In this document: in pieces, positions 32,856 to 41,689 of the stretch
How the letters are laid out: each line of letters starts with the position of its first letter
Numbering within the stretch: position 1 is the first letter of the stretch
NCBI RefSeq assembly: GCF_000472445.1
Contig: NZ_AXAJ01000014.1
Coordinates: 100,308 to 164,307 of the forward strand
Reading direction: 5' to 3'
Source: Burkholderia sp. WSM2230
GTDB lineage: Bacteria; Pseudomonadota; Gammaproteobacteria; Burkholderiales; Burkholderiaceae
DNA: 64,000 nucleotides
The notes under the pieces: model-generated
What the model saw: the letters and a program-made list of their open reading frames with translations, nothing else
Told to the model about the DNA's origin: nothing
Databases searched by the model: none
Program-made: the position numbers and the translations under genes

Positions 32856-34670
32856 ATGAATGCCCGACTTCCCGAAACCTCTTCCATTCCCGAACGGCTT
32901 GCGAGCTTGCGCAGCGCGATGGCGCGCGAAGGCGTCGCTGCTTACCTCGTGCCGTCTGCGGATCCGCACTTGTCCGAATATCTGCCGGGGCGTTGGCAAG
33001 GGCGGGAATGGCTTTCCGGTTTCACCGGCTCAGCGGGCACACTCGTGGTCACTGCCGACTTCGCGGGCGTCTGGACAGACAGCCGCTACTGGGAGCAGGC
33101 CAACGCGCAACTGGCCGGCAGCGGCGTTCAGCTCATGAAGATGACGGGCGGCCAGCAAACCGCGCCGCATTTCGATTGGCTCGCTGAAAACGTGGCGCCC
33201 GGCGGCACGGTGGGTGTGGACGGCGCCGTGCTCGGCGTCGCGGCGGCGCGGGCCCTGAATCAGGCGCTCTCGGCGCGCGGCGTGAAGCTGCGCACCGACA
33301 TCGATCTGTTCGACGCCGTCTGGCCGCAGCGTCCGTCGCTGCCGGATGCCGCGGTGTTCGAACACACCGCGCCGCATGCCAGCGTCGCGCGTGCAGATAA
33401 ACTCGCGCAGGTTCGCCGTGTCATGGCGGAAAAGGGCGCCCAGTGGCACTTCATTTCCACGCTCGACGACCTCGCGTGGCTGCTTAATCTGCGCGGCGCC
33501 GACGTCAGCTTTAACCCCGTGTTTGTCGCCCATGCGCTGATCGGCGAGAACAGCGCGTCGCTTTTCGTTGCCAACGGCAAGGTGCCGCCCGCGCTCGCTG
33601 AGGCGCTTACGCGCGACGGCGTCAGCGTGAAGCCGTATGCGCAAGCAGCCGAGGCGCTCGCCGCGCTGCCCGCCGGCAGCACGCTCCTGATCGACCCGCG
33701 CCGCATCACGTACGGCTCGCTGCAGTCGGTTCCGTCGACGGTGAAGGTGGTCGAGGCGGTGAACCCGTCCACGTTTTTCAAGTCGCGCAAGACCGAAGCC
33801 GAAGCGCAGCATGTGCGCGAGACAATGGAGCAGGACGGCGCGGCGCTGGCCGAATTCTTCGCCTGGTTCGAGAGCGCGCTCGGCCGCGAAACGATCACCG
33901 AACTGACTATCGACGAACGTTTGACGGCCGCGCGCGCGCGTCGTCCGGGCTTTGTGTCGCTGAGCTTTGCGACCATTGCCGGCTTTAACGCGAACGGCGC
34001 TATGCCGCACTACCGCGCCACAAAGGAATCGCATTCAGTGATCGAAGGCAACGGCCTGTTGCTGATCGACTCGGGCGCGCAGTATCTGAGCGGCACGACC
34101 GACATTACGCGCGTCGTGCCCATCGGCACGATCAGCGACGAACAGCGGCGCGACTTCACCATCGTGCTGAAGGGCACCATGGCGCTGTCGCGTGCGAAGT
34201 TTCCGCGCGGCATCCGCTCGCCGATGCTAGACGCGATCGCCCGCGCGCCGATCTGGGAAGCCGGTGCCGACTACGGTCACGGCACCGGCCACGGCGTCGG
34301 CTACTTCCTCAACGTGCATGAAGGCCCGCAAGTGATCTCGCACTACGCGCCGGCCGAACCGTGGACGGCGATGGAAGAAGGCATGATCACCTCGGTCGAA
34401 CCGGGCATCTATCGGCCGGGCAAGTGGGGCGTGCGCATCGAGAATCTGGTGCTGAACGTGCCCGCCGGCCAGACGGAATTCGGCGACTTCCTGAAGTTCG
34501 AGACGCTCACGCTGTGCCCGATCGACACGCGTTGCCTCGACCTGTCTTTGCTGCGCAACGACGAACGCGCGTGGCTCAACGACTATCACCAGACCGTGCG
34601 CACGCGCCTCGCGCCGCATGTTTCCGGCGACGCAAAGGCGTGGCTGGAACTGCGCACGCAGCCCATCTAA
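32856..34670 (+). CDS. Xaa-Pro aminopeptidase (M24B family, long form)
   Basis: A 604-residue metallopeptidase that removes N-terminal residues preceding proline. It has two creatinase-like N-terminal domains (about 1-310) and a C-terminal pita-bread domain with metal ligands in LLIDSGAQYLSGTTDITR (two Asp), HGTGHGVGYFLNVHEGP (His), MITSVEPGIYR (Glu) and GVRIENLVL (Glu). Length places it with the eukaryotic APP1-like form, longer than E. coli PepP (441). Start at the ATG 32856 after AGGTGA; a TTG at 32841 is also in frame. Confidence 0.95.
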   Translation: MNARLPETSSIPERLASLRSAMAREGVAAYLVPSADPHLSEYLPGRWQGREWLSGFTGSAGTLVVTADFAGVWTDSRYWEQANAQLAGSGVQLMKMTGGQQTAPHFDWLAENVAPGGTVGVDGAVLGVAAARALNQALSARGVKLRTDIDLFDAVWPQRPSLPDAAVFEHTAPHASVARADKLAQVRRVMAEKGAQWHFISTLDDLAWLLNLRGADVSFNPVFVAHALIGENSASLFVANGKVPPALAEALTRDGVSVKPYAQAAEALAALPAGSTLLIDPRRITYGSLQSVPSTVKVVEAVNPSTFFKSRKTEAEAQHVRETMEQDGAALAEFFAWFESALGRETITELTIDERLTAARARRPGFVSLSFATIAGFNANGAMPHYRATKESHSVIEGNGLLLIDSGAQYLSGTTDITRVVPIGTISDEQRRDFTIVLKGTMALSRAKFPRGIRSPMLDAIARAPIWEAGADYGHGTGHGVGYFLNVHEGPQVISHYAPAEPWTAMEEGMITSVEPGIYRPGKWGVRIENLVLNVPAGQTEFGDFLKFETLTLCPIDTRCLDLSLLRNDERAWLNDYHQTVRTRLAPHVSGDAKAWLELRTQPI

Positions 34671-34698
34671 ACCGTAATCGGATAGCGACGGAGAGCGC

Positions 34699-35322
34699 AT
34701 GGCCATCAAGGCAGTCGTGTTCGATTTCGGCGGCGTGCTGATCGACTGGAGTCCCGAGTACCTTTACCGGCAACTGATTCCGGACGAAGCCGAGCGCCGC
34801 TGGTTCCTCACTCACGTCTGCTCGATGGATTGGGTGGTGCGTCAGGACGGCGGCCAGCCGATCGTCGAGGCAACCGCGGAACTGGTCGCGCAGTTTCCCG
34901 ATCACGAAGCTTTGATCCGCGCGTTCTATGAGCGCTGGCACGAAATGGTGGCCGGCGTGCTCGACGACGGCGTCGCGATTATGGAAAAGCTCGAGGCCGC
35001 GCAAGTGCCGCTTTTCGGCCTGACGAACTGGTCGGCGGAGACGTTTCCGTATGCATGGGAAAACTATCCGGTGTTGCGGCGCTTTCGGGACATCATCGTG
35101 TCCGGGCGCGTGGGTCTCGTGAAGCCGGACCCGGCGATCTTCGCGGCCATGCACGAGCGGATCGACGCGCAGATGCCGGGCGTCCAGCCTTCCGAACTTG
35201 TCTTTATCGACGACAACCCGAAGAACGCCGCAGCCGCCACGGCCCTCGGCTGGCATGGCGTGCTTCACACGAGCGCCACTCAAACCGAAGCGCAACTGCG
35301 CGGACTGGGCTTGCCTGTCTGA
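34699..35322 (+). CDS. HAD-superfamily hydrolase (subfamily IA, YihX-like)
   Basis: A 207-residue phosphatase-type HAD protein. Motif I is VVFDFGGVLIDW (nucleophile Asp9; the usual second Asp is replaced by Gly, as in the YihX type), motif II is GLTNWSAETFP (Thr/Asn), motif III GLVKPDPAIF and motif IV VFIDDNPKNA. The family includes alpha-D-glucose-1-phosphate phosphatase; the substrate here is unknown. It follows the aminopeptidase by 28 bases with a GGAGAG SD, probably one operon. Confidence 0.92.
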   Translation: MAIKAVVFDFGGVLIDWSPEYLYRQLIPDEAERRWFLTHVCSMDWVVRQDGGQPIVEATAELVAQFPDHEALIRAFYERWHEMVAGVLDDGVAIMEKLEAAQVPLFGLTNWSAETFPYAWENYPVLRRFRDIIVSGRVGLVKPDPAIFAAMHERIDAQMPGVQPSELVFIDDNPKNAAAATALGWHGVLHTSATQTEAQLRGLGLPV

Positions 35323-35415
35323 CGCGAAGCATGCCGCGCGTGCGGGGCGGGCGGGATTCAGCAGGAGGGTGGCGTCCACGCACTGCCTCGCAGCGCGCGC
35401 CCAAGCCGCTTACGC

Positions 35416-36540
35416 TCACTGGCCGAGTAGATTCTTCAAGGCATTGCCGAGCCCTTTGACGGTTTCGCCCGTGCCCTTCGCCACGCCTTCCACGCTGACG
35501 CCCAGCGCTTTGGCGAAGCCCGCGGCGATGCGCGTCGTCAGCCCTTCCTGCACGGAAAATTTCGGGTCGCGCAAATTGCCGTCGAGCACGAAGTGCAGCG
35601 TGATGTCGCCGTTGTGGGTCTTCAACGCGGCAACCGCGGCTTTGGTCGGAATGGACATGAACGTGTCCAGCGGATTGCCGGTGTCCGCGAGTTGCAGCTG
35701 ATGGACCGTGATCGTGCCCGGCGCGTGCAACTGATAATTGCGCACCGTCGACTGGATGCTCATGTCGAGCGTGCCGCTTTTCACTTGTGCCCTCGCGCCG
35801 GCCTTTTTCACGAGATACGGATCGAGCATCACCACGTCGACGCCGCGTAGCGTGCTCGTAGTCTGCGAATCCTTGCTGGCGATCCGGATCCATCCGCTGA
35901 AGGTCACCGTGCCGATGTGCGACGGTCCTTTGATCGAGCCTTTTACGTCGACGTTGGTCGGCTCGGTGAGCGCGGGTAGACGGATGTTGTCGACGGTCGC
36001 GTGGGCGTCGCTCACCGTCACCTTGTAGGCGGGCGGGCCGACCGTCATGTCGTAGAAATGAAAGCGGCCCTGCTCGAAGCTGATGTGGTCGACCCGCTTG
36101 TCGCGCGGTATCGAGCTCGCGGATGCGCCGCGCGCTTCGTTGTTGGCGCTGTTCACCGATTGGCGCAGATTCGGCAGCAAACGGATCGTGCCGTTCTGCG
36201 TGCGCAGCACCGCCATGTCGAAGCCGCGCACTACCACGCTGCGAATATGCATGCGGTGCGCAAGCAGATCGCGAACGTCCGGCGTGAGGGTGATCTCGTC
36301 GGCCTTCAATGGATCGCCGGCAGGCCAGCCGGGTGGCGGCTTCAGCAGAACGTTGGTGAGATGAACGGAGGTCAGTCCGACGTCGATGCTTTGCGCGCTG
36401 CCTAGCGGACCGAGCGCGGCCGCCACGCGCGCTTTCACTTCGCGCTGCGCGTATTGCAGCAGGCCGAATGCAATGACGACGAACACCACCAGCACGCTGC
36501 ACGCGGCAACGATCCAGCGTTGGCTTCTCGACATCGCCAT
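35416..36540 (-). CDS. AsmA/DUF748-like envelope protein
   Basis: A 374-residue protein with one N-terminal membrane helix (about 8-29) and a long periplasmic beta-rich domain. Features: SIDVGLTSVHLTNVLLKPPPGW, then EITLTPDVRDLLAHRMHIRSVVVRGF, and repeated VTFSGWIRI/LRGVDVVML blocks. The pattern matches AsmA-like/DUF748 proteins linked to outer-membrane lipid transport in other bacteria; the precise role here is not known. The C-terminus (VEGVAKGTGETVKGLGNALKNLLGQ) is an amphipathic repeat-like tail. A GAGGGGA SD precedes the ATG. Confidence 0.8.
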   Translation of the reverse strand: MAMSRSQRWIVAACSVLVVFVVIAFGLLQYAQREVKARVAAALGPLGSAQSIDVGLTSVHLTNVLLKPPPGWPAGDPLKADEITLTPDVRDLLAHRMHIRSVVVRGFDMAVLRTQNGTIRLLPNLRQSVNSANNEARGASASSIPRDKRVDHISFEQGRFHFYDMTVGPPAYKVTVSDAHATVDNIRLPALTEPTNVDVKGSIKGPSHIGTVTFSGWIRIASKDSQTTSTLRGVDVVMLDPYLVKKAGARAQVKSGTLDMSIQSTVRNYQLHAPGTITVHQLQLADTGNPLDTFMSIPTKAAVAALKTHNGDITLHFVLDGNLRDPKFSVQEGLTTRIAAGFAKALGVSVEGVAKGTGETVKGLGNALKNLLGQ

Positions 36541-36774
36541 GCTTGTCCCCTCGTCGTCGCAGTGCGCGGCGCGGCCGCGATTGGGTTACGCGCCGTCCTC
36601 ATGCGCGTTGCGCGGACGACGTATAGCACGCGCACGGCAGCAATGCGTGTGCCGTGTCGCGATGCCGCCGACCTCTGGCGGCTGCGGATGGTATGAAGTG
36701 GCTGTGAAGAACGGCTGCGCGTGCCGCGAAGTTGGGGGCAACCGCTTGAGAAGCCCGAAAAGAAGGACTGAATG

Positions 36775-36814
36775 ACAAGCAGCCCGCTCGTCTTCCGACG
36801 AGCGGGCTGCTTGT
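36775..36814. terminator. 18-bp perfect inverted repeat downstream of ettA
   Basis: ACAAGCAGCCCGCTCGTC and its exact reverse complement flank the tetraloop TTCC. It lies 26 bases past the ettA stop and downstream of no plus-strand gene. The T tract is weak on both strands, so efficient termination or RNA 3'-end protection are both possible. Confidence 0.7.
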
Positions 36815-36839
36815 GAGCCTGCTTTGAAGGCTGCGAACC

Positions 36840-38507
36840 TTAACGCGTAATCGGCTTGTATCGCAGACGCTTCGGTCGTGCCGCCTCTTCGCCGAGGCGG
36901 GCGCGCTTGTCGGCTTCGTACTCCTGGTAGTTGCCGTCGAAGAACGTGACTTGCGAATCGCCTTCAAACGCGAGAATGTGCGTCGCGATCCGGTCGAGGA
37001 ACCAGCGGTCGTGCGAGATGACCATGACCGAGCCGGCGAACTCGAGCAGCGCGTCTTCGAGTGCACGCAGCGTTTCGACGTCGAGGTCGTTCGACGGTTC
37101 GTCGAGCAGCAACACGTTGCCGCCTGCAATCAGCGTCTTTGCCAGATGCAGGCGGCCGCGCTCGCCGCCCGACAGATTGCCGACGATCTTTTGCTGATCC
37201 CCGCCCTTGAAGTTGAAGCGCCCAATGTAGGCACGCGACGGCGTCTCGTACTTGCCGACCGTCAGCACGTCTGCGCCGCCGGAAATCTCTTCGAACACGG
37301 TCTTCGACGGATCGAGCGCATCGCGGCTCTGGTCGACATAAGCGAGCTTCACGGTCGGTCCCATCACGATCTCGCCGGAATCCGGCTGTTCGCGGCCGGT
37401 CAGCATGCGGAACAGCGTGGACTTACCCGCGCCGTTCGGACCGATGATGCCGACGATCGCGCCCGCCGGCACCTTGAAGCTGACGTTGTCGAGCAGCAGC
37501 CGGTCGCCGTACGATTTGCTGACGTTCTTGAATTCGATCACTTCATTGCCGAGGCGGTCGCCGACCGGAATGAAGATTTCCTGCGTTTCATTGCGCTTCT
37601 GGTAGTCCTGGCTGTTCAGCTCCTCGAAGCGCGCGATACGCGCTTTCGACTTCGCCTGACGGCCCTTCGGATTCTGGCGCACCCATTCCAGTTCCTTCTT
37701 GATCGCCTTCTGACGCGCCGACTCGGACGCTTCTTCCTGCTTCAGGCGCTCTTCCTTCTGATCGAGCCAGCTGCTGTAGTTGCCCTTCCACGGAATGCCG
37801 TGGCCGCGGTCGAGTTCGAGAATCCATTCGGCGGCGTTATCGAGGAAGTAGCGGTCGTGCGTAACTGCGACGACGGTGCCCGGAAAGCGCGTGAGGAACT
37901 GCTCCAGCCAGTCGACCGATTCCGCGTCCAGGTGGTTGGTCGGCTCGTCGAGCAGCAACATGTCAGGCTTTTCGAGCAGCAGCTTGCAGAGTGCGACGCG
38001 GCGCTTTTCGCCGCCCGACAGATGCTCGATCTTCGCGTCCCAGGCGGGCAGGCGCAGCGCGTCGGCGGCAATTTCGATCTGCTGTTCGGCGCTGCCGCCG
38101 TCGGTGGTTGCGAGGATCGCTTCGTACCTGGCCTGCTCAGCGGCGAGCGCGTCGAAGTCCGCGTCCGGTTCCGCGTAGGCCGCGTAGATTTCGTCGAGCT
38201 TCTTCTGCGCGTTGAACACGTCGCCGAGACCTTCCTCGACGGTTTCGCGCACCGTCTTGTTCGGGTCGAGCTGCGGCTCCTGCGGCAGATAGCCGATGTT
38301 CAGATTGGGCATCGGCGTGGCTTCGCCTTCGATGTCCTTGTCCACACCGGCCATGATGCGGATCAGCGTCGACTTGCCCGAGCCGTTCAGGCCGAGCAGG
38401 CCGATCTTCGCGCCGGGGAAAAACGACAGCGAGATGTCTTTCAGGATTTGACGCTTGGGCGGCACGATCTTGCCGACCCGGTTCATGGTGAAGACGTATT
38501 GGGCCAT
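36840..38507 (-). CDS. ettA: EttA, ABC-F energy-dependent translational throttle
   Basis: EttA binds the ribosomal E site and gates the first elongation step by ATP level. At 555 residues it has the EttA length. Two ABC cassettes are seen: Walker A GLNGSGKST and GPNGAGKST, signatures LSGGEKRRVAL and LSGGERGRLHL, Walker B LLLDEPTNHLD and LLLDEPSNDLD, with a charged P-site linker between (KEERLKQEEASESARQKAIKKELEWVRQN). There are no membrane helices. The start at 38507 (MAQYVFTMNRVGK) is the conserved one; 27 codons upstream are not. Confidence 0.97.
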   Translation of the reverse strand: MAQYVFTMNRVGKIVPPKRQILKDISLSFFPGAKIGLLGLNGSGKSTLIRIMAGVDKDIEGEATPMPNLNIGYLPQEPQLDPNKTVRETVEEGLGDVFNAQKKLDEIYAAYAEPDADFDALAAEQARYEAILATTDGGSAEQQIEIAADALRLPAWDAKIEHLSGGEKRRVALCKLLLEKPDMLLLDEPTNHLDAESVDWLEQFLTRFPGTVVAVTHDRYFLDNAAEWILELDRGHGIPWKGNYSSWLDQKEERLKQEEASESARQKAIKKELEWVRQNPKGRQAKSKARIARFEELNSQDYQKRNETQEIFIPVGDRLGNEVIEFKNVSKSYGDRLLLDNVSFKVPAGAIVGIIGPNGAGKSTLFRMLTGREQPDSGEIVMGPTVKLAYVDQSRDALDPSKTVFEEISGGADVLTVGKYETPSRAYIGRFNFKGGDQQKIVGNLSGGERGRLHLAKTLIAGGNVLLLDEPSNDLDVETLRALEDALLEFAGSVMVISHDRWFLDRIATHILAFEGDSQVTFFDGNYQEYEADKRARLGEEAARPKRLRYKPITR

Positions 38508-38722
38508 TTGCTTGTGTGCTTGGTAGACGTTGACGACGCCGGCCGCGTTGGGGCGGGCAGTCGTGGGTGGATGGGTAATCGGTGTCATGCCGGGGCGACG
38601 TGCCCGGCGCCGGCCGGCGCGGAGTCGAACGCCGTTTCAGCGCGACGACGCGCGCGCGGGCCGTGTGCAGATGGCATTGTACTTCGACGTGACGGCGCCG
38701 CGGCAGGGCGAGGCGCGCGCGT

Positions 38723-39811
38723 TCAGTTCACCCGCCGGCCGCTCGCCGGATCGAAGAAATGCAGATGGCGCGCGGGCAGCGCAATCTGCAACGCCTCGCC
38801 GGCCGCGGGCCGGTGCGCGTGCGGCAAACGCACGGTCACATCGTGGTTGCCCCAGCGGCCGTGCGCAAGGTTGTCCGCGCCGAGCAGTTCGCAGGAATCG
38901 ACGGTGAGAGTTGCGTGCGGCGCATCGGCTTGCCCCGGGCTCATATGCTCGGGACGAATGCCGAGCGTCCACTCGCAGCCCTTCGCGACTTCGCGGCCAA
39001 TCGACGCCACGCCCACAAGCGGCAGTTGCGGACCGTTGCCCGCGACGTCGAAGGTCGAGCCATCGTCGGACACGCGGCCTTGCAGCAGATTCATACCAGG
39101 CGAGCCAATGAAGCCCGCGACGAACACGGTCGCCGGCCGCTCGTACACTTCGGTCGGCGCGCCGATCTGCTCCACGTGTCCCTTGTTCATCACGATCACG
39201 CGTTGCGCCAACGTCATGGCTTCGATCTGATCGTGCGTCACATACAGGCTCGTGGTCGCAAGACGCGCATGCAGACGCTGGATCTCCAGCCGCATTTGCA
39301 CGCGCAGACGCGCGTCGAGATTGGACAACGGCTCGTCGAACAGAAACACGGCGGGTTCGCGCACGATTGCGCGGCCCATCGCCACGCGCTGACGCTGCCC
39401 TCCCGATAACTCGCGCGGCTTGCGCTGCAACAGCGCTTCAAGTTCGAGAATCTGCGCGGCCGCGTTCACGCGCTGCGCGATCTGTGCCCGGTCCACGCCC
39501 GCGATTTTCAGCGCATAGCCCATGTTCTCGGCCACGCTCATGTGCGGGTAGAGCGCGTAGTTCTGAAACACCATCGCGATGTTGCGGTCTTTCGGCTCCA
39601 GTTCGTTCACCACCTTGCCGGCAATCGAAATGCTGCCTTCGGAGATGCGCTCGAGCCCCGCGACCATCCGCAACAACGTGGACTTGCCGCAACCAGACGG
39701 CCCGACCATCACGACGAACTCGCCGTCGTTCACATCGACGTCGATGCCGTGCAACACGAACTGTTTGCCGTCGTAAGTTTTTTTAACGCCTTGCAGTGTC
39801 AGTGCAGCCAT
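38723..39811 (-). CDS. ugpC: UgpC, ATP-binding subunit of glycerol-3-phosphate importer
   Basis: The ATPase of the UgpBAEC importer. 362 residues: Walker A GPSGCGKST (about 36-44), Q-loop in MVFQNYALYPH, signature LSGGQRQRVAMGRAI (about 134-148), Walker B FLFDEPLSNLDA, and a C-terminal MalK-like OB regulatory domain (about 240-362). MalK-type ATPases are shared among sugar importers; the assignment to Ugp comes from the gene order ugpB-A-E-C. No ugpQ gene follows; ettA is next after 215 bases. Confidence 0.94.
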   Translation of the reverse strand: MAALTLQGVKKTYDGKQFVLHGIDVDVNDGEFVVMVGPSGCGKSTLLRMVAGLERISEGSISIAGKVVNELEPKDRNIAMVFQNYALYPHMSVAENMGYALKIAGVDRAQIAQRVNAAAQILELEALLQRKPRELSGGQRQRVAMGRAIVREPAVFLFDEPLSNLDARLRVQMRLEIQRLHARLATTSLYVTHDQIEAMTLAQRVIVMNKGHVEQIGAPTEVYERPATVFVAGFIGSPGMNLLQGRVSDDGSTFDVAGNGPQLPLVGVASIGREVAKGCEWTLGIRPEHMSPGQADAPHATLTVDSCELLGADNLAHGRWGNHDVTVRLPHAHRPAAGEALQIALPARHLHFFDPASGRRVN

Positions 39812-39888
39812 GCGGTTTTAGCCCTTCTTTTGCGTGTCTTTTGACGATTGGTATGCATGTCGGTCATGCGTGCTTCGCGCGGCGCGCA

Positions 39889-40734
39889 TCATTTCTCTGC
39901 GTCCACGAGTCCGCGAACGAACCAGCGCTGCATGGTCAGCACGACGGCGAGCGGCGGCAGCATGGCGAGCAGCGTGGCCGTCATCACGAGATGCCATTCG
40001 GTTGCCGTATCGCCCGAGGCGATCATGCTCTTGATGCCGACCACGGCTGTCGTCAGCGACTGCTGGCTCGTGATCAGGATCGGCCACAGGTACTGATTCC
40101 AGCCGTAAATGAAGGTGATCACGAAAAGCGCCGCCATGTTCGTCTTCGAGAGCGGCAACACCACGTCCCAGAAGAAACGCATTGCGCTCGCACCGTCGAT
40201 GCGCGCCGCTTCCATCAATTCGTCAGGCAGCGTCATGAAGAACTGGCGAAACAGGAACGTGGCGGTGGCCGACGCGATCAGCGGCAACGTCAAACCGCTA
40301 TACGTATTGCTCAAATGCATCGACGAGACGACTTGCACGGTCGGGAAAATCCGCACTTCGACCGGCAGCATCAGCGTGATGAAGATCAGCCAGAACGACA
40401 GGTTGCGAAACGGAAAGCGGAAGAACACGATCGCGTAAGCGGAGATCATCGACACGGCAATTTTGCCGATGGAAATGGCGAGTGCCATCACAAGGCTATT
40501 GAACAGCATGCGGCCGAACGGCGCCGCCGCGTTGCCGCTGCCGTGCGCCCATACGGTCGCGATGTTCTCGAGCAGATGCGAACTGGGCACGAGCGAGAGC
40601 GGCACGCTGAATACCTCGTGCTCGCTCATGGTCGCCGCGCAGAACGCGACGTACACGGGAAACACCACCAGCGCGACGCCCAGTATCAGCACCGCGTGGC
40701 AGAAGAGGTCGAAACCGCGGCGGTTCTCGATCAT
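39889..40734 (-). CDS. ugpE: UgpE, permease subunit of glycerol-3-phosphate importer
   Basis: A 281-residue inner-membrane permease with six helices. The ATPase-coupling EAA loop reads ELMEAARIDGASAMRFFWDVVLPLSKTN. MIENRRGFDLFCHAVLILGVALVVFPVYVAF at the N-terminus matches UgpE. It overlaps the ugpA end by four bases (ATGA), so synthesis of the two permease halves is coupled; it lies 77 bases upstream of ugpC. Confidence 0.94.
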   Translation of the reverse strand: MIENRRGFDLFCHAVLILGVALVVFPVYVAFCAATMSEHEVFSVPLSLVPSSHLLENIATVWAHGSGNAAAPFGRMLFNSLVMALAISIGKIAVSMISAYAIVFFRFPFRNLSFWLIFITLMLPVEVRIFPTVQVVSSMHLSNTYSGLTLPLIASATATFLFRQFFMTLPDELMEAARIDGASAMRFFWDVVLPLSKTNMAALFVITFIYGWNQYLWPILITSQQSLTTAVVGIKSMIASGDTATEWHLVMTATLLAMLPPLAVVLTMQRWFVRGLVDAEK

Positions 40735-41615
40735 GAGTATTGAACCCTGCGTTCGATGAAGCGGAATTGCACGACCGTCAACGCAACGACGATCACCATC
40801 AAAACCACGGATTGCGCGCCCGAGCTGCCGATGTCGAGTCCCTGAAAGCCTTCGGCGAAGATCTTGTAGATCAGCGTGCGCGTGGATTGCGCGGGCCCGC
40901 CGCCGGTCGCGGCGTCGATCACAGGGAATGTGTCGAAGAACGCGTAGGTGATGTTGATGACGAGCAGAAAGAAGCTGGTCGGCGACAGCAGCGGCAGTGC
41001 AATGCCGAAGAAGCGGCGCACGGGACCCGCGCCGTCGATGGCCGCGGCTTCGATCAGCGAGCGCGGAATGGCCTGCAGGCCCGCGTAGAAGAACAGGAAG
41101 TTATAGCTGACCTGCTTCCACACCGAGGCGAGCACGACGAGAAACATCGCCTGCCCCGAGTTCAACGCGTGATTCCATACGATGCCGTACTTTGCGAGCG
41201 CAAAGGTGACGAGGCCGATGCTCGGATTAAACAGAAACGACCACAGCACGGCGGCGATAGCGGGCGCGACCGCATACGGCCAGATCAGAAGCGTCTGGTA
41301 AGCCTTCGCACCGCGCGTCACGCGGTCCGCGCAAACGGCAAGCAGCAGCGAAATCACGAGCCCTGACACGGTGACGAGCGCGCAGAAAAGGATCGTCGTG
41401 TTGAACGAGGACAGGTAGAGCGGATCGGCGAATAGCTGCTTGAAGTTCGAGAGCCCGACGAATTCGCTCGACGTGCCGAACGCGTCCTGGCTCTGCGTGG
41501 ATTGCCACAGCGCTTCGCCAGCGGGCCATAGAAAGAACAGCGCCGTGATTGCCAGTTGCGGCGCGACGAGCAGATAGGGCAGCGGGCTGGTGCCAAAGCG
41601 GGAGCGCTTTTCCAT
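40731..41615 (-). CDS. ugpA: UgpA, permease subunit of glycerol-3-phosphate importer
   Basis: A 294-residue permease, MEKRSRFGTSPLPYLLVAPQLAITALFFLWPAGEALWQS at the start and the EAA loop SLIEAAAIDGAGPVRRFFGIALPLLSPT. Six membrane helices. It couples to UgpE by ATGA overlap. The substrate is inferred from order and from UgpB; it imports sn-glycerol-3-phosphate and possibly its diesters, providing carbon and phosphate. Confidence 0.94.
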   Translation of the reverse strand: MEKRSRFGTSPLPYLLVAPQLAITALFFLWPAGEALWQSTQSQDAFGTSSEFVGLSNFKQLFADPLYLSSFNTTILFCALVTVSGLVISLLLAVCADRVTRGAKAYQTLLIWPYAVAPAIAAVLWSFLFNPSIGLVTFALAKYGIVWNHALNSGQAMFLVVLASVWKQVSYNFLFFYAGLQAIPRSLIEAAAIDGAGPVRRFFGIALPLLSPTSFFLLVINITYAFFDTFPVIDAATGGGPAQSTRTLIYKIFAEGFQGLDIGSSGAQSVVLMVIVVALTVVQFRFIERRVQYS

Positions 41616-41689
41616 CGGGGAATCTCAAGAGTGGTGCTGCAGGCGGATTCCGGCGCGAGCGCCGAAATCCTGCCGACTCGCGCAAGGGA

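Noticed and set aside
36951..39230. 759-codon plus-strand ORF opposite ettA and ugpC
   Set aside because: It lies antisense to two clearly functional ABC genes with full Walker motifs. Its translation is rich in Arg, Asp and His with no domain. It follows from high GC3 on the real strand.
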